From: CAYRXM01 sp964449465
GTDB taxonomy: Bacteria; Chloroflexota; Anaerolineae; JAFGEY01
Direction: 5' to 3'
Assembly: GCA_964449465.1 (NCBI GenBank)
Contig: CAYVBK010000006.1
Span: 62,001-126,000 of the forward strand
Length of the DNA: 64,000 nt
Position numbers and translations under genes: made by a program. The notes beneath the pieces are model-generated. The model was not told the origin of the DNA. It worked only from the letters and a program-made list of their open reading frames with translations, and did not search any database. Numbering within the stretch: position 1 is the first letter of the stretch; every line of letters starts with the position of its first letter. Positions 26,048 to 34,287 of the stretch are shown here, piece after piece.

Positions 26048-26998
26048 TCAAGCCGACCTCGTGGCATGGTGCGCTGCATCAATGGCGGCACGAATGTGGT
26101 CCCAATCGGTGTCGCCGGGCAGGGTGCAGTCGGCGGCCAGGATAAACTGCGCCGGAGCCGTGGCCACCACATCTGCCACTGCCGCCCGAATTTCCTCCAC
26201 GCTGCCGTGTGCGATGATCCCATGCCGGTCCAGCCCGCCCATATAGGGCCGGCCAAACAGGTCGGCAGCCTGGCGCGCCGACAAGGGCCGGTCGCCCACA
26301 TTCAGCGGGCAGTTGACCACGTGTCCGGGGTAATCGAGGAATGGCGTCAGGTCGTCATAAGGCAGGTGATAATCGCAAATATGCAGGATGTTGAACGAGA
26401 AAAGGCGATTGATTTCGTTCATGATCGCCAAATCGTGTGGCCGAATGTAGCGGGCAAACAGTGTCGGATCGGCAAACCGCCCTCTTTCTCCACCCTGCGT
26501 CGAGGCATAGAAACCATCCAGCCCTAGCCGGGCGCACTCGCGCACAAACCACAGCAGGCTGTCGGTGATGGCGGTCAGCCCAACCTGTACCAGATTGGGG
26601 GACTGCTCCAGGTGTGCCTGCAATGTCTCACTGCCGGCAGTGTGCCCGGCGCACATAAACGGCGAATAGAGCGTCTGAATTACCATCGCCTCGCCTTGCA
26701 CGGCCTGCACCAACCCCTGCACAATGTCCAGTTGCGGCTGGAAAAATTCGCGTCCATAGCGCGGCATGTGCACCCAATCCTCCGGCTCGTTTATGTCGGC
26801 CCGGCGCGGAAAGGGCAACTCGTATTGAATCTTGACAAAATCCATGTCGGTGTGGCGAAAATACTCCAGATGCTTGTCCACCGCCGCCTGCCCGCGATGA
26901 TAGGCCGGTGGAAAATGGATAAAGAACGCCGCCGGAACGTAATCGGTCAGGCCGCCCGGCTCGCCAAGCAGACGTAAAATGCGCTCTTTTTTGTTCAT
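26048..26998 (-). CDS. Uroporphyrinogen decarboxylase (UroD)-superfamily protein
   Basis: 316 residues with the UroD/methyltransferase barrel: MNKKERILRLLGEP at the N-terminus, a DMDFVKIQYELPFP segment, a central region around LGLDGFYASTQGGERG, ILHICDYHLPYDDL and PLNVGDRPLSARQAADLFG. It is shorter than heme-pathway HemE and no other heme genes are nearby, so a corrinoid-dependent or unknown methyltransferase-like role is as likely. The ATG is followed downstream by pcrA with the coding ends touching. Confidence 0.75.
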   Translation of the reverse strand: MNKKERILRLLGEPGGLTDYVPAAFFIHFPPAYHRGQAAVDKHLEYFRHTDMDFVKIQYELPFPRRADINEPEDWVHMPRYGREFFQPQLDIVQGLVQAVQGEAMVIQTLYSPFMCAGHTAGSETLQAHLEQSPNLVQVGLTAITDSLLWFVRECARLGLDGFYASTQGGERGRFADPTLFARYIRPHDLAIMNEINRLFSFNILHICDYHLPYDDLTPFLDYPGHVVNCPLNVGDRPLSARQAADLFGRPYMGGLDRHGIIAHGSVEEIRAAVADVVATAPAQFILAADCTLPGDTDWDHIRAAIDAAHHATRSA

Positions 26999-27009
26999 TT
27001 GATGCTCCT

Positions 27010-27819
27010 TTATTGGCTGTCTGAGGGTAACAGTTGATCCAATCGCTCCAGCACAAAATCGGGCTGCACGGGACTGCGCTCGAGTTGTTCCTGTCGGGTG
27101 GCCCCGGTGAGCGGCAACGCAGTAGCCATACCGGCTCGCTGTCCCATCGGCACATCGGTCTCCAACCGGTCGCCGACCATGATGCTCTCTTGCGGCGGCG
27201 TGCCGAGCAAGTCCAACGCCGTGCGCATCATGATCGACGACGGCTTGCCCACCACCTCTTCGACTTTGTGACCGGTGCAGGCCTCGATGGCCGCAATGAT
27301 CGCCGCTGCATCCGGCTCACCGCCGCCCGGCACCGGACAAAAGGGGTCGGCGTTGGTGGCGATAAAATGCGCTCCGGCGCGGATGGCGTCAAAGGCAATT
27401 TGCAGCTTGCGGTAGACAAAGGTGCGATCAAAACTGGCGATCACGAAATCAATCTCGCCCGGCCGCTCGCTGATCGTCAATCCGACGGCGCGCAGCTCGT
27501 CAATCAGTGGCGGCTCGCCGATGGGAAACACCCGTGCCTGGGGGGCACGGGCCAGCAGGTAATTGACCATCACATGCGACGAGTTGATCACATCGGCTAC
27601 GTCGGTCGGCAGGCCCAGCCGGGTGAGCTTGGCCGCATAATCGTGCCGCGTCTCGACCGGCTTGTTTGACACATAGACCACCCGGCAGCCGACCCGCCGC
27701 AGCGTCTCGATGGTCCGCCGCGCCCCCGGCAGCAACTCTTCGCCCAGATAGACCGTGCCATCCAGGTCAAATACATAACCCCGATACAAACGATGAGGCA
27801 AACGCAAATCCAAACCCAA
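27010..27819 (-). CDS. HAD-superfamily IIA sugar/nucleotide phosphatase (NagD-like)
   Basis: About 269 residues. HAD motif I is YVFDLDGTVYLGEELLPGA (nucleophile Asp and acid/base Asp in DLDGT), motif II is VVYVSNKP, the C2 cap lies between, and motifs III/IV are VGKPS and MVGDRLETDVPMGQRAGM. NagD-type phosphatases act on small sugar or nucleotide phosphates, or on phosphoglycolate. I chose the TTG at 27819 because AGGAG lies exactly five bases upstream and the protein then begins just before motif I. A TTG at 27867 would add 16 residues with a poorer ribosome site. Confidence 0.85.
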   Translation of the reverse strand: MGLDLRLPHRLYRGYVFDLDGTVYLGEELLPGARRTIETLRRVGCRVVYVSNKPVETRHDYAAKLTRLGLPTDVADVINSSHVMVNYLLARAPQARVFPIGEPPLIDELRAVGLTISERPGEIDFVIASFDRTFVYRKLQIAFDAIRAGAHFIATNADPFCPVPGGGEPDAAAIIAAIEACTGHKVEEVVGKPSSIMMRTALDLLGTPPQESIMVGDRLETDVPMGQRAGMATALPLTGATRQEQLERSPVQPDFVLERLDQLLPSDSQ

Positions 27820-27934
27820 GTTTTCTCCTGTATCCCAAACGGGCAAATCGATCCGCTCTCTCTGCAAGCCCTGATTATAGCCGTGTTTGTCTTACAACAC
27901 AACCCCGCTCGCTGCGCACCCGGCAAATTGATGG

Positions 27935-27962
27935 TTGTCCAGCGGCCAATCCGTGTTATAAT
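27935..27962 (+). promoter_or_regulatory. Promoter of pcm
   Basis: TTGTCC (27935-27940), 16-bp spacer, TATAAT (27957-27962), 27 bp before the pcm start codon, in the divergent gap with the HAD gene. Confidence 0.65.
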
Positions 27963-27989
27963 AGGCTCAAATCACAGTCAGAGGTAGCC

Positions 27990-28676
27990 ATGTCCCCCAA
28001 TGAGCATCCCCACGATAAATACCTGGTTCAGCGCGAGCGCATGGTCGCCGATCAAATCCAGGCGCGCGGCGTGCGCGACCCGTTGGTGCTGGCTGCCATG
28101 CGCGCCGTGCCGCGCCATCGCTTTGTGCCGGCGCACCTGATAGATTCGGCTTACAACGATTCGCCCCTGCCTATCGGCCAGGGGCAGACCATCTCGCAGC
28201 CCTACATTGTCGCCTTGATGACTGAACTGCTGGAACTGCGCGGCGGTGAATCGGTGCTTGAGGTCGGCGCCGGTTCGGGGTACCAGGCTGCCGTGCTGTC
28301 TCAGATTGTCGGGCAGGTATGGACGGTGGAACGCCTGCCCGACCTGGCGCGGCAGGCCGGGCAAACGCTAGAGGCGGTCGGCTGCGCCAATGTCTGTGTG
28401 CAGGTGGGCGACGGCAGCGCAGGCTGGCCGGAAAAAGCCCCGTTCGATGCCATCATTGTTACGGCAGCGGCGCCTCAAATACCCCAGCCATTGCAGGAAC
28501 AACTCGCCGACGGCGGACGACTGGTGGCACCGGTGGGTCCGCGCTGGACCCAAGAGTTGGTGCGGGTGCGGCGGCGCGGCGACCGATTCTTCAGCGAAGA
28601 GATTCTCCATGTGGCCTTTGTGCCGCTGTTGGGAGCGCACGGCTGGCAAGAACGCGGCGAAAGTCACTGGAGTTGA
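27990..28676 (+). CDS. pcm: Protein-L-isoaspartate O-methyltransferase
   Basis: SAM-dependent repair enzyme that methylates isoaspartyl residues of aged proteins. 228 residues with the diagnostic MVADQIQARGVRDPLVLAAM, VPRHRFVP, YNDSPLPIGQGQTISQPYIVA and the SAM motif VLEVGAGSGYQAAVL, then GDGSAGWP and the C-terminal FVPLLGAHGW. The ATG has GAGGT four bases upstream. Longer upstream frames are not supported by a ribosome site. amrS follows after 18 bases, so the two are probably co-transcribed. Confidence 0.95.
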   Translation: MSPNEHPHDKYLVQRERMVADQIQARGVRDPLVLAAMRAVPRHRFVPAHLIDSAYNDSPLPIGQGQTISQPYIVALMTELLELRGGESVLEVGAGSGYQAAVLSQIVGQVWTVERLPDLARQAGQTLEAVGCANVCVQVGDGSAGWPEKAPFDAIIVTAAAPQIPQPLQEQLADGGRLVAPVGPRWTQELVRVRRRGDRFFSEEILHVAFVPLLGAHGWQERGESHWS

Positions 28677-28694
28677 GACAAGGACAAGAGAGGA

Positions 28695-29714
28695 ATGATG
28701 ATGCAAGAGGCCATACTGTACCAAAAATCCGATCATCAGACGGTGCACTGCGCCCTGTGCGCTCACCGCTGCCACATCCACCCCGGGCAGCGAGGCATCT
28801 GCCGCGTGCGTCAAAATCGTGATGGCGTGCTGTACACACTGGTATACGGTCAGGCTGTGGCGGCGGCCGTAGATCCTATCGAAAAAAAACCCTTGTTTCA
28901 CTTTTTTCCGGGCGCATCGTCATTTTCCATCGCCACAGCCGGCTGCAATTTTCGCTGCCAGTTTTGCCAAAACGCCGACATTTCGCAACTGCCCCGCGAG
29001 CAGATCAACCTGGAACGCCACAGCCGCCCCCTGTCGCCGCAGCAAGTGGTCGAACTGGCGCAGCGAGAAAACTGCCAGACCATCGCCTATACCTATACCG
29101 AGCCGACCATCTTTTTTGAATATGCCCATGATTGTGCCAACCTGGCCGTCCGGGCCGGGCTGAAAAACATTTTTGTCACCAACGGCTATATGACCGCCGA
29201 AGCATTGCAGGCCATCAGCGGCAACCTGCACGCCGCCAATGTAGACCTCAAAGGCAACGACGAGTTTTATCGCACTCTGTGCGGGGCGCGAGCGCAGCCG
29301 GTGATGGACACCATCGCCCTGATGCGCCGGCAAGGTGTGTGGGTAGAGGTGACTACCCTGATCATACCGGGCCACAACGATGATGAGGATACATTACGCA
29401 GCATTGCCAATTTTCTCGCTTCAGTAGATCGCGATATGCCCTGGCATCTCTCGCGGTTCGTGCCGCGCTATCAAATGCTCGACGCCACGCCTACGCCAGT
29501 TAAAACACTGCACCGTGCCGCCGAGATCGGCGCAGAGGCCGGGCTGCGCTATGTCTATGCCGGCAATGTGCCGGGCGACCCGTATGAACACACCCGTTGC
29601 CCTGAATGTGGACAAATATGCATCCATCGCTACGGTTATACCATCCGCAACCTGATGAACGGCAAAAAATGCCCCACCTGCGGCTATGAGCTGGCTATCA
29701 TTTTGTCAGAATGA
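28695..29714 (+). CDS. amrS: AmmeMemoRadiSam-type radical SAM enzyme (AmrS)
   Basis: 339 residues. The radical SAM cluster motif is CNFRCQFCQN (Cys-x3-Cys-x2-Cys), preceded by a family-specific N-terminal cysteine group (HCALCAHRCHIHPGQRGICRVR) and followed by TYTEPTIFFEYAHD and NVDLKG. A C-terminal zinc-ribbon-like segment has four Cys (TRCPECGQ, KKCPTCGYE). AmrS homologues occur with AMMECR1 and MEMO proteins, and neither is in this window. The reaction of the family is not settled. Three consecutive ATG codons make the exact start uncertain by two residues. Confidence 0.9.
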   Translation: MMMQEAILYQKSDHQTVHCALCAHRCHIHPGQRGICRVRQNRDGVLYTLVYGQAVAAAVDPIEKKPLFHFFPGASSFSIATAGCNFRCQFCQNADISQLPREQINLERHSRPLSPQQVVELAQRENCQTIAYTYTEPTIFFEYAHDCANLAVRAGLKNIFVTNGYMTAEALQAISGNLHAANVDLKGNDEFYRTLCGARAQPVMDTIALMRRQGVWVEVTTLIIPGHNDDEDTLRSIANFLASVDRDMPWHLSRFVPRYQMLDATPTPVKTLHRAAEIGAEAGLRYVYAGNVPGDPYEHTRCPECGQICIHRYGYTIRNLMNGKKCPTCGYELAIILSE

Positions 29715-29721
29715 CCTGGAG

Positions 29722-30924
29722 CTACTCGTCTTCCCGCACCGGCGGACAGGCAGCCGGGTCGTACAAGGGGCTGATATCACGCAATTTTTGCACAATGCCG
29801 GGCAAATGGGCGATCACAAAATCCACGTCCTCCTGGGTGTTCTCGCGCCCCAGAGTCAGGCGCAGGCTGCCGTGCGCTACTTCGACCGGCACCCCCATCG
29901 CCGCCAGCACGTGCGACGGATCGAGCGATGCCGATGTGCAGGCCGACCCACTGCTGGCGCACACGCCCAGCGCGTCCAGGTTGAGCAAAATGCCTTCCCC
30001 TTCGACATATTTGAACACAAAGGTGGCGCTGTTGGGCAAACGCTGTGTGGGGTGTCCAGTCAGCATCGCTTCCGGCACACGCTCCAGAATCCCTTGAATC
30101 AGGCGGTCGCGCAGCGCGCTGATGCGCCGGTTTTCGGCCTCGATGTTTTCATACGCCAGTTCCAACGCCTTGACCATACCGATAATATAGGGAATGTTTT
30201 CGGTGCCGGCGCGGCGGCGGTTCTCGTGCGCCCCACCGGTTTGCAGCGGCCAAAACTTGACCTTGCGCTGCGCATACAACAGTCCCACCCCTTTGGGGCC
30301 ATAAAACTTGTGCGCCGAGAGCGACAACAAATCCACGCCCAACCGCCCCACATTCAGGTCCAACGATCCGCTGGCCTGCACTGCATCGGTGTGAAAAGGC
30401 ACGCCGTGAGCCCTGGTTACCCGGGCAATGTCGGCCAGCGGCTGAATTGTCCCCACCTCGTTGTTGGCATACATAATGCTCACCAGTGCCGTATCCGGGC
30501 GGATGGCCCGCGCCACATCGTCCGGCGACACCATACCATAGCGGTCTACCGGCACATAGGTGACCTCAAAGCCAAATTTTTCGCGCAATTGCTCCATCGT
30601 GTGGCCGATGGCGTGATGCTCAATCGGCGAGGTGATCAGGTGCTTTTTGTCCTGCTCGGCCTGAGCAAAGGCCACCCCGCGCAAGGCCAGATTGTCGCTT
30701 TCGCTGCCGCCGCTGGTGAAGATGATCTCGCGTTCCTTGCAGCCCAAAATCTGTGCCGCCGACCGGCGAGCAGCTTCCAGCGACTCGGCGGCCTCGCGCC
30801 CCTTATGGTGAATGCTGGATGCGTTGCCATATTTTTCGGTAAAAAAAGGTAGCATCGCCTCTACCACGCGCGGATCTACCGCTGTGGTGGCCGCATGGTC
30901 AAGGTAAATGGTGCGTTTATCCAT
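29722..30924 (-). CDS. iscS: Cysteine desulfurase (NifS/IscS family)
   Basis: PLP enzyme that takes sulfur from cysteine for Fe-S cluster and thio-cofactor synthesis. 400 residues. Signatures: YLDHAATTAVDPRVVEAM at the start, SGGSESDNLA, FHTDAVQASG, the PLP lysine in SLSAHKFYGPKGVGLLY, RRRAGTENIP, and the sulfur-accepting Cys in SSGSACTSAS. The ATG at 30924 opens exactly at the family start, and upstream in-frame sequence belongs to the preceding gene. It lies 16 bases after the Rrf2 regulator and shares its promoter. No iscU is visible nearby. Confidence 0.95.
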   Translation of the reverse strand: MDKRTIYLDHAATTAVDPRVVEAMLPFFTEKYGNASSIHHKGREAAESLEAARRSAAQILGCKEREIIFTSGGSESDNLALRGVAFAQAEQDKKHLITSPIEHHAIGHTMEQLREKFGFEVTYVPVDRYGMVSPDDVARAIRPDTALVSIMYANNEVGTIQPLADIARVTRAHGVPFHTDAVQASGSLDLNVGRLGVDLLSLSAHKFYGPKGVGLLYAQRKVKFWPLQTGGAHENRRRAGTENIPYIIGMVKALELAYENIEAENRRISALRDRLIQGILERVPEAMLTGHPTQRLPNSATFVFKYVEGEGILLNLDALGVCASSGSACTSASLDPSHVLAAMGVPVEVAHGSLRLTLGRENTQEDVDFVIAHLPGIVQKLRDISPLYDPAACPPVREDE

Positions 30925-30940
30925 AGGTTCTCTCCCTGCT

Positions 30941-31342
30941 CTAGGCCAGATCGGCCAATGATATGCCATCCAAAGCATCTCGAACACGCCGATGCACCAA
31001 CTCCCACACAACGCGCGCCGCACAACGATCTTGTTGATCGCACGAGTGGTCCGGGTCGTGACGCACACATTGCACCGGCAACAAATCTCCCTCCAGAGCG
31101 CGCAGCACGTCGCCCACCGTGATCTCGGCTGGCGGACGCGCCAACTCATAGCCGCCCCTGGCCCCTCGCTTGCTCGACACCAGGCCGGCCTGGCGCAGCA
31201 ACGGAATGACCTGTTCCAGGTAATCCAGCGACATGTGCAACGATTGGGCCACATCGCCCAATGAAACCGGCCCGTTGCCATACTGCGCAGCCAGCGCAGC
31301 AGCAGCCCGCAGTCCATATTCTTCTCTGGCCGACACTTTCAT
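30941..31342 (-). CDS. iscR: Rrf2-family regulator, IscR-like
   Basis: 133-residue winged-helix regulator starting MKVSAREEYGLRAAAALAAQ, with the recognition helix region SLDYLEQVIPLLRQAGLVSSKRGARGGYELARP. Three cysteines in CVRHDPDHSCDQQDRC (Cys-x8-Cys-x5-Cys) match the Fe-S ligand set of IscR. It is co-transcribed with iscS and probably senses cluster supply. A near-perfect 24-bp dyad directly after its own -10 box indicates autoregulation. Upstream in-frame codons reach back through the promoter and are not coding. Confidence 0.9.
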   Translation of the reverse strand: MKVSAREEYGLRAAAALAAQYGNGPVSLGDVAQSLHMSLDYLEQVIPLLRQAGLVSSKRGARGGYELARPPAEITVGDVLRALEGDLLPVQCVRHDPDHSCDQQDRCAARVVWELVHRRVRDALDGISLADLA

Positions 31343-31354
31343 CTCGGTCGCTCC

Positions 31355-31378
31355 AATTCTGAGTAAATACTCGGAATT
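31355..31378. promoter_or_regulatory. Probable IscR/Rrf2 operator
   Basis: AATTCTGAGT-AAAT-ACTCGGAATT is a 24-bp dyad with one mismatch per 10-bp arm. It begins 1 bp downstream of the iscR -10 box and ends 13 bp before the start codon, the right place for a repressor to block initiation. Confidence 0.7.
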
Positions 31379-31407
31379 ATTGTACACCCCTTTTGTGTTT
31401 CTGTCAA
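31379..31407 (-). promoter_or_regulatory. Near-consensus promoter of iscR-iscS
   Basis: On the minus strand TTGACA, exactly 17 bp, TACAAT. Only one base differs from the sigma70 consensus. It abuts the 24-bp dyad. Confidence 0.85.
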
Positions 31408-31520
31408 TAGGTCGAGGCGATGGAATTGTAATTTTTCCGTAACCCGGCAACCAGACCTTTTATGATACGCTAAATGCAGTCCACTGAAAGAGGTTTTCAT
31501 CCAAAGGGCACCAGGAGATT

Positions 31521-31629
31521 GCTGAAAAAATCATCTACCACCAAGACATCGAGGACACAAAGGATCATCAAGCGTTCAAAAGCGTTGTAAATCTTGGTGC
31601 TCTTTGTGGCAAAAACGGACTCTTTCAGC
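31521..31629. repeat. Dispersed repeat family 1, copy B
   Basis: Begins GCTGAAAAAA and ends CTCTTTCAGC, with CACCAAGACATC and CTTGGTGCTCTTTGTGG between. It is more diverged than copies A and C. It lies in the 517-base gene-free stretch between iscR and a receiver gene, immediately followed by a piece of family 2. Confidence 0.75.
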
Positions 31630-31630
31630 A

Positions 31631-31705
31631 CACTCCTGACAGTCTGTCGGAGAGACTAATCGTTGCCCCACTTGGGGAGGTCGGAATCCCGAACTTGTTC
31701 GAGGA
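31631..31705. repeat. Dispersed repeat family 2, truncated copy 3 (reverse orientation)
   Basis: Read on the minus strand it matches the right half of the other copies: CGAACAAGTTCGGGA, AAGTGGGGCAACGA and TAGTCTCTCCGACAGACTG. The left half is missing. Bases 31775-31815 hold a further degenerate CACCAAGAACACCAGGTACAC-type stretch related to family 1. I see no gene in 31408-31859. Confidence 0.65.
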
Positions 31706-31859
31706 CATGCCAGGAAAATTCGGGTTGAGATTGAAATTGCTCACACAAAACCTTGCAATAATCAATGCAAGCCCTGACTTGCTTTGTGTACCTGGTGTTC
31801 TTGGTGGTTTTCTCAGTGGACTCTGTTGGACGAGATAAAAATGTCGTCGGAGAAGTCAG

Positions 31860-32252
31860 ATGAACAAGCGCATTTTGATCGTGGACGACCATGATCGGGT
31901 AGCCTTTTTTCTGCGCGAGGGGCTGGCCGACTTGGCGTCCGACTCGGCGGGCAATGAATACGAGGTGCAGATACTGGGGTCGGGCGAGCAGGCGTTGGAG
32001 CAGATTCGCCATCACCGCTTTGATCTGCTAATTGTGGATTTTCGGCTGCCGGGCATCAACGGGTTGGATGTCATCCGGCAGGCCCGCGATCTGGCGCCGA
32101 CCGCCCGTTCGATTTTGATCACGGCTTATGGATCCAGCGAGATAGATCAAGAGGCCCAACGCCTGCAAGCCTGCCAATGTCTGCACAAGCCGTTTCGCCT
32201 TCAAGACCTGATACACACCGTGCGACAGGCCATGCAAAATGCGCAGCCGTAA
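31860..32252 (+). CDS. Single-domain response regulator receiver protein
   Basis: 130-residue CheY-like receiver with no output domain. ILIVDDHD at the N-terminus gives the acidic pocket, LLIVDFRLPG carries the phospho-accepting Asp (near 59), ILITAYG the Thr/Ser, and CLHKPF the conserved Lys. No kinase is adjacent. It lacks the FPTD insert of the four receivers at 56-60 kb, so it belongs to another branch. The stop codon lies in the stem-loop that follows. Confidence 0.88.
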   Translation: MNKRILIVDDHDRVAFFLREGLADLASDSAGNEYEVQILGSGEQALEQIRHHRFDLLIVDFRLPGINGLDVIRQARDLAPTARSILITAYGSSEIDQEAQRLQACQCLHKPFRLQDLIHTVRQAMQNAQP

Positions 32253-32270
32253 CCAATGGCTGCGCATTTT
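32236..32270. terminator. Bidirectional terminator between the receiver gene and tatA
   Basis: A perfect 13-bp stem (AAAATGCGCAGCC / GGCTGCGCATTTT) with a 9-base loop and A/T flanks on both sides serves two convergent genes. Confidence 0.75.
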
Positions 32271-32296
32271 GCCGGAAAACCAGATTGCCGGGGTGT

Positions 32297-32473
32297 TTAT
32301 TCTTCTTTCTTGTCCTCGGCTTTACCTTCCTGTTCGGGCTTTTTCACTTCTTTGCGGAACGCGCTGATCGCTCCGCCCAACCCGGTGCCAATGTCTTTGA
32401 GACGACTGGCGCCAAAGACCAAAAGCACAATCACCAGAATAATAACCAGTTCAGGAAGACCAAAATGTGGCAT
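32297..32473 (-). CDS. tatA: Twin-arginine translocase subunit TatA
   Basis: 58-residue TatA/E: one N-terminal membrane helix (LPELVIILVIVLLVFGASRL), the FGASRLKDIG hinge, an amphipathic helix (GLGGAISAFRKEVKK) and an acidic/lysine tail. It forms the pore-associated part of the Tat pathway for folded proteins. SD AGGAGAGG precedes the ATG. No tatB or tatC lies nearby, so the other subunits must be elsewhere. Confidence 0.92.
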   Translation of the reverse strand: MPHFGLPELVIILVIVLLVFGASRLKDIGTGLGGAISAFRKEVKKPEQEGKAEDKKEE

Positions 32474-32568
32474 GTTTTTAACCTCTCCTTCTTTAATTTT
32501 TGATCCGGTCAGTTCATCAGAGCTTGGGCCGAATGTCTGACCGTGTACTCGCTCAAAGGTGCATTTGC

Positions 32569-34086
32569 TCAAAGGTGCATTTGCTTCTTGATCAGGTCTA
32601 CAATGACCTGTATCCCCGATTCGGTCATCCGATACAGCAGAGGATGAGCTGCAGCCGGAAGGGTGGTGACCGTTTGAGCTGCGGCCATTGCCAGGTGAGC
32701 CAACCGCGGCTCTTTTGCCCAAGACAACCATTCGGCCATGCCCAGCAGGCGGTTTTGCAAGACAGCGGTTCGCTGCTTGTCGAAATAAATCTGTGTCAGT
32801 TGGGTTGTCCAGGTTTTCCAATGTGGGGACTGGAACGTCGACCAGGCCTTGAATATGTAATCAACGGCCTGATTGTCATAGACAAACCACCCTTTGAATG
32901 CCGGGTGATCGAGCAATTGGGGCATCTCATCCAGCCAGAGCAGCGGATTTTCCACCTCGACCGGCGGCGGGCCGGATGCATCCTCTTGATATTCCCATAG
33001 CCGGTGCCCCATCATGCGATACTCGGGGGGCATTTCGTGATCTCGCGCCCAGGTGAGTTGCTGCCATTCTCGCACCAGCCTGCGCCCATAATCCAGATTG
33101 GCTTCCAGCATGTTCAGCATACTGTGATCGGGCAGCGACACAACGTGAAAATATCCCTGCGGCTGGTGCGGCGGCAGCAACAGCACCGGCACTGCCGACC
33201 CACCATAAGCGTTGACGGTCTCTTGCTCACCCGATAGAGTTAACCCCAAAAACCAACAGGTTGAATCAGACCTGGTGGCATCCGAGTTGTAATGGATAAA
33301 CCACACTACCTGGCTGCCTACCCCATCCAGCGGGCTGACCAGTGTGCGCCAGGATGCGTCTACCGGCAGAAGATCGGACAGTGGCACCCCGCTAAACTGC
33401 AATTTGCGCAGGTTGCGTTCGGCCAGGGAACGGCGGTCGGGCGGCAGCATAGCTATCAGTGAGCGTAACCATTGCGCAGTGAGCGGGTAACGCAACTGCC
33501 CCATCGCCTTGATGGCTGACTGAGCGGCATACTCGGACTGTTCCTGGGCCAGCACGCCCAAAATGGGCGCTGCCTGCTCCTGCCCCATCTGAACCAGCGT
33601 GGCCACCATCCGATCCAACACCTGAGAAGACTGCCGGGCCATCTCTCTGGCATATCCGATCAAGAGATTGGGATCTTGGCGGGTGCTGTCAATGATCTCG
33701 GCGACCGAATCGGCCACCAATGCGCTGGGGTCGTTCAGTGTGCCGACCAACTCGGCATCTGGATCGATGTCCAGAAACCGCTCCATAATGGCCATCGCAG
33801 CCGCTCGATTTCGGTCGGGCAAACTCGTGTCGGCGGCAATTTCATACAGCCGTTCGCCCAGTTCATCTCGGTCGGGATAGAATGACGAGATGACACCCAG
33901 CACGCTGAGCAGCGATGAACTGGGATGTTTCAAGTTGTTCAAGATCACCGGAATGACCTGATCGCCGCTGCGGGCGATGCGGTGGGCGCGCTTTTTGAAC
34001 TCTTGTTCCGAGGTCTCGTTCAGCAGATATTGAATTTGCTCGTTGATTTTTTGCCGCTCGCGCAGACTGGTGATAATTTGGGCCAT
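32569..34086 (-). CDS. HEAT-repeat-like protein of unknown function
   Basis: 505 residues, no signal peptide or membrane segment. Residues about 25-230 are alpha-helical repeats of HEAT/armadillo type (VIPVILNNLKHPSSSLLSVLGVISS; LVGTLNDPSALVADSVAEIID; AAPILGVLAQEQSEYAAQSAIKAMGQL). The C-terminal half (about 240-505) is a mixed domain rich in Trp (WFIHYNSDA, WLDEMPQLLDHPAFKGWFVYD) that I do not recognise. It has its own promoter, and repeat family 2 lies just upstream. Confidence 0.75.
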   Translation of the reverse strand: MAQIITSLRERQKINEQIQYLLNETSEQEFKKRAHRIARSGDQVIPVILNNLKHPSSSLLSVLGVISSFYPDRDELGERLYEIAADTSLPDRNRAAAMAIMERFLDIDPDAELVGTLNDPSALVADSVAEIIDSTRQDPNLLIGYAREMARQSSQVLDRMVATLVQMGQEQAAPILGVLAQEQSEYAAQSAIKAMGQLRYPLTAQWLRSLIAMLPPDRRSLAERNLRKLQFSGVPLSDLLPVDASWRTLVSPLDGVGSQVVWFIHYNSDATRSDSTCWFLGLTLSGEQETVNAYGGSAVPVLLLPPHQPQGYFHVVSLPDHSMLNMLEANLDYGRRLVREWQQLTWARDHEMPPEYRMMGHRLWEYQEDASGPPPVEVENPLLWLDEMPQLLDHPAFKGWFVYDNQAVDYIFKAWSTFQSPHWKTWTTQLTQIYFDKQRTAVLQNRLLGMAEWLSWAKEPRLAHLAMAAAQTVTTLPAAAHPLLYRMTESGIQVIVDLIKKQMHL

Positions 34087-34107
34087 CGGTCTTTCCTTGA
34101 GGGAAAA

Positions 34108-34136
34108 ATTATATCACAGGTTGGCAGTGAGAACAA
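34108..34136 (-). promoter_or_regulatory. Promoter of the HEAT-repeat gene
   Basis: On the minus strand TTGTTC, 17 bp, TATAAT, ending 22 bp before the start codon. Confidence 0.65.
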
Positions 34137-34144
34137 ATAACCTG

Positions 34145-34287
34145 TTAGCAGGCTGTTGGAGATCCCTGAGCGGTGGTGAGCCCCCAACCTGGCAATTTTA
34201 GCGCACGGAGTGGGGTGTTTCCGAACTTGTTCGGGACCCCGATATCCTCAAGTGGGGCAACGAATAGTCTCTCCGACAGACTGCTAG
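34145..34287. repeat. Dispersed repeat family 2, copy 2
   Basis: About 143 bp. The left terminus TTAGCAGGCTGTTGGAGA and the right terminus TCTCTCCGACAGACTGCTAG form an imperfect inverted repeat. Internal blocks match the copy at 6793. The stop codon of the DUF2085 gene (34284-34286) lies in the right terminus. Confidence 0.8.
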
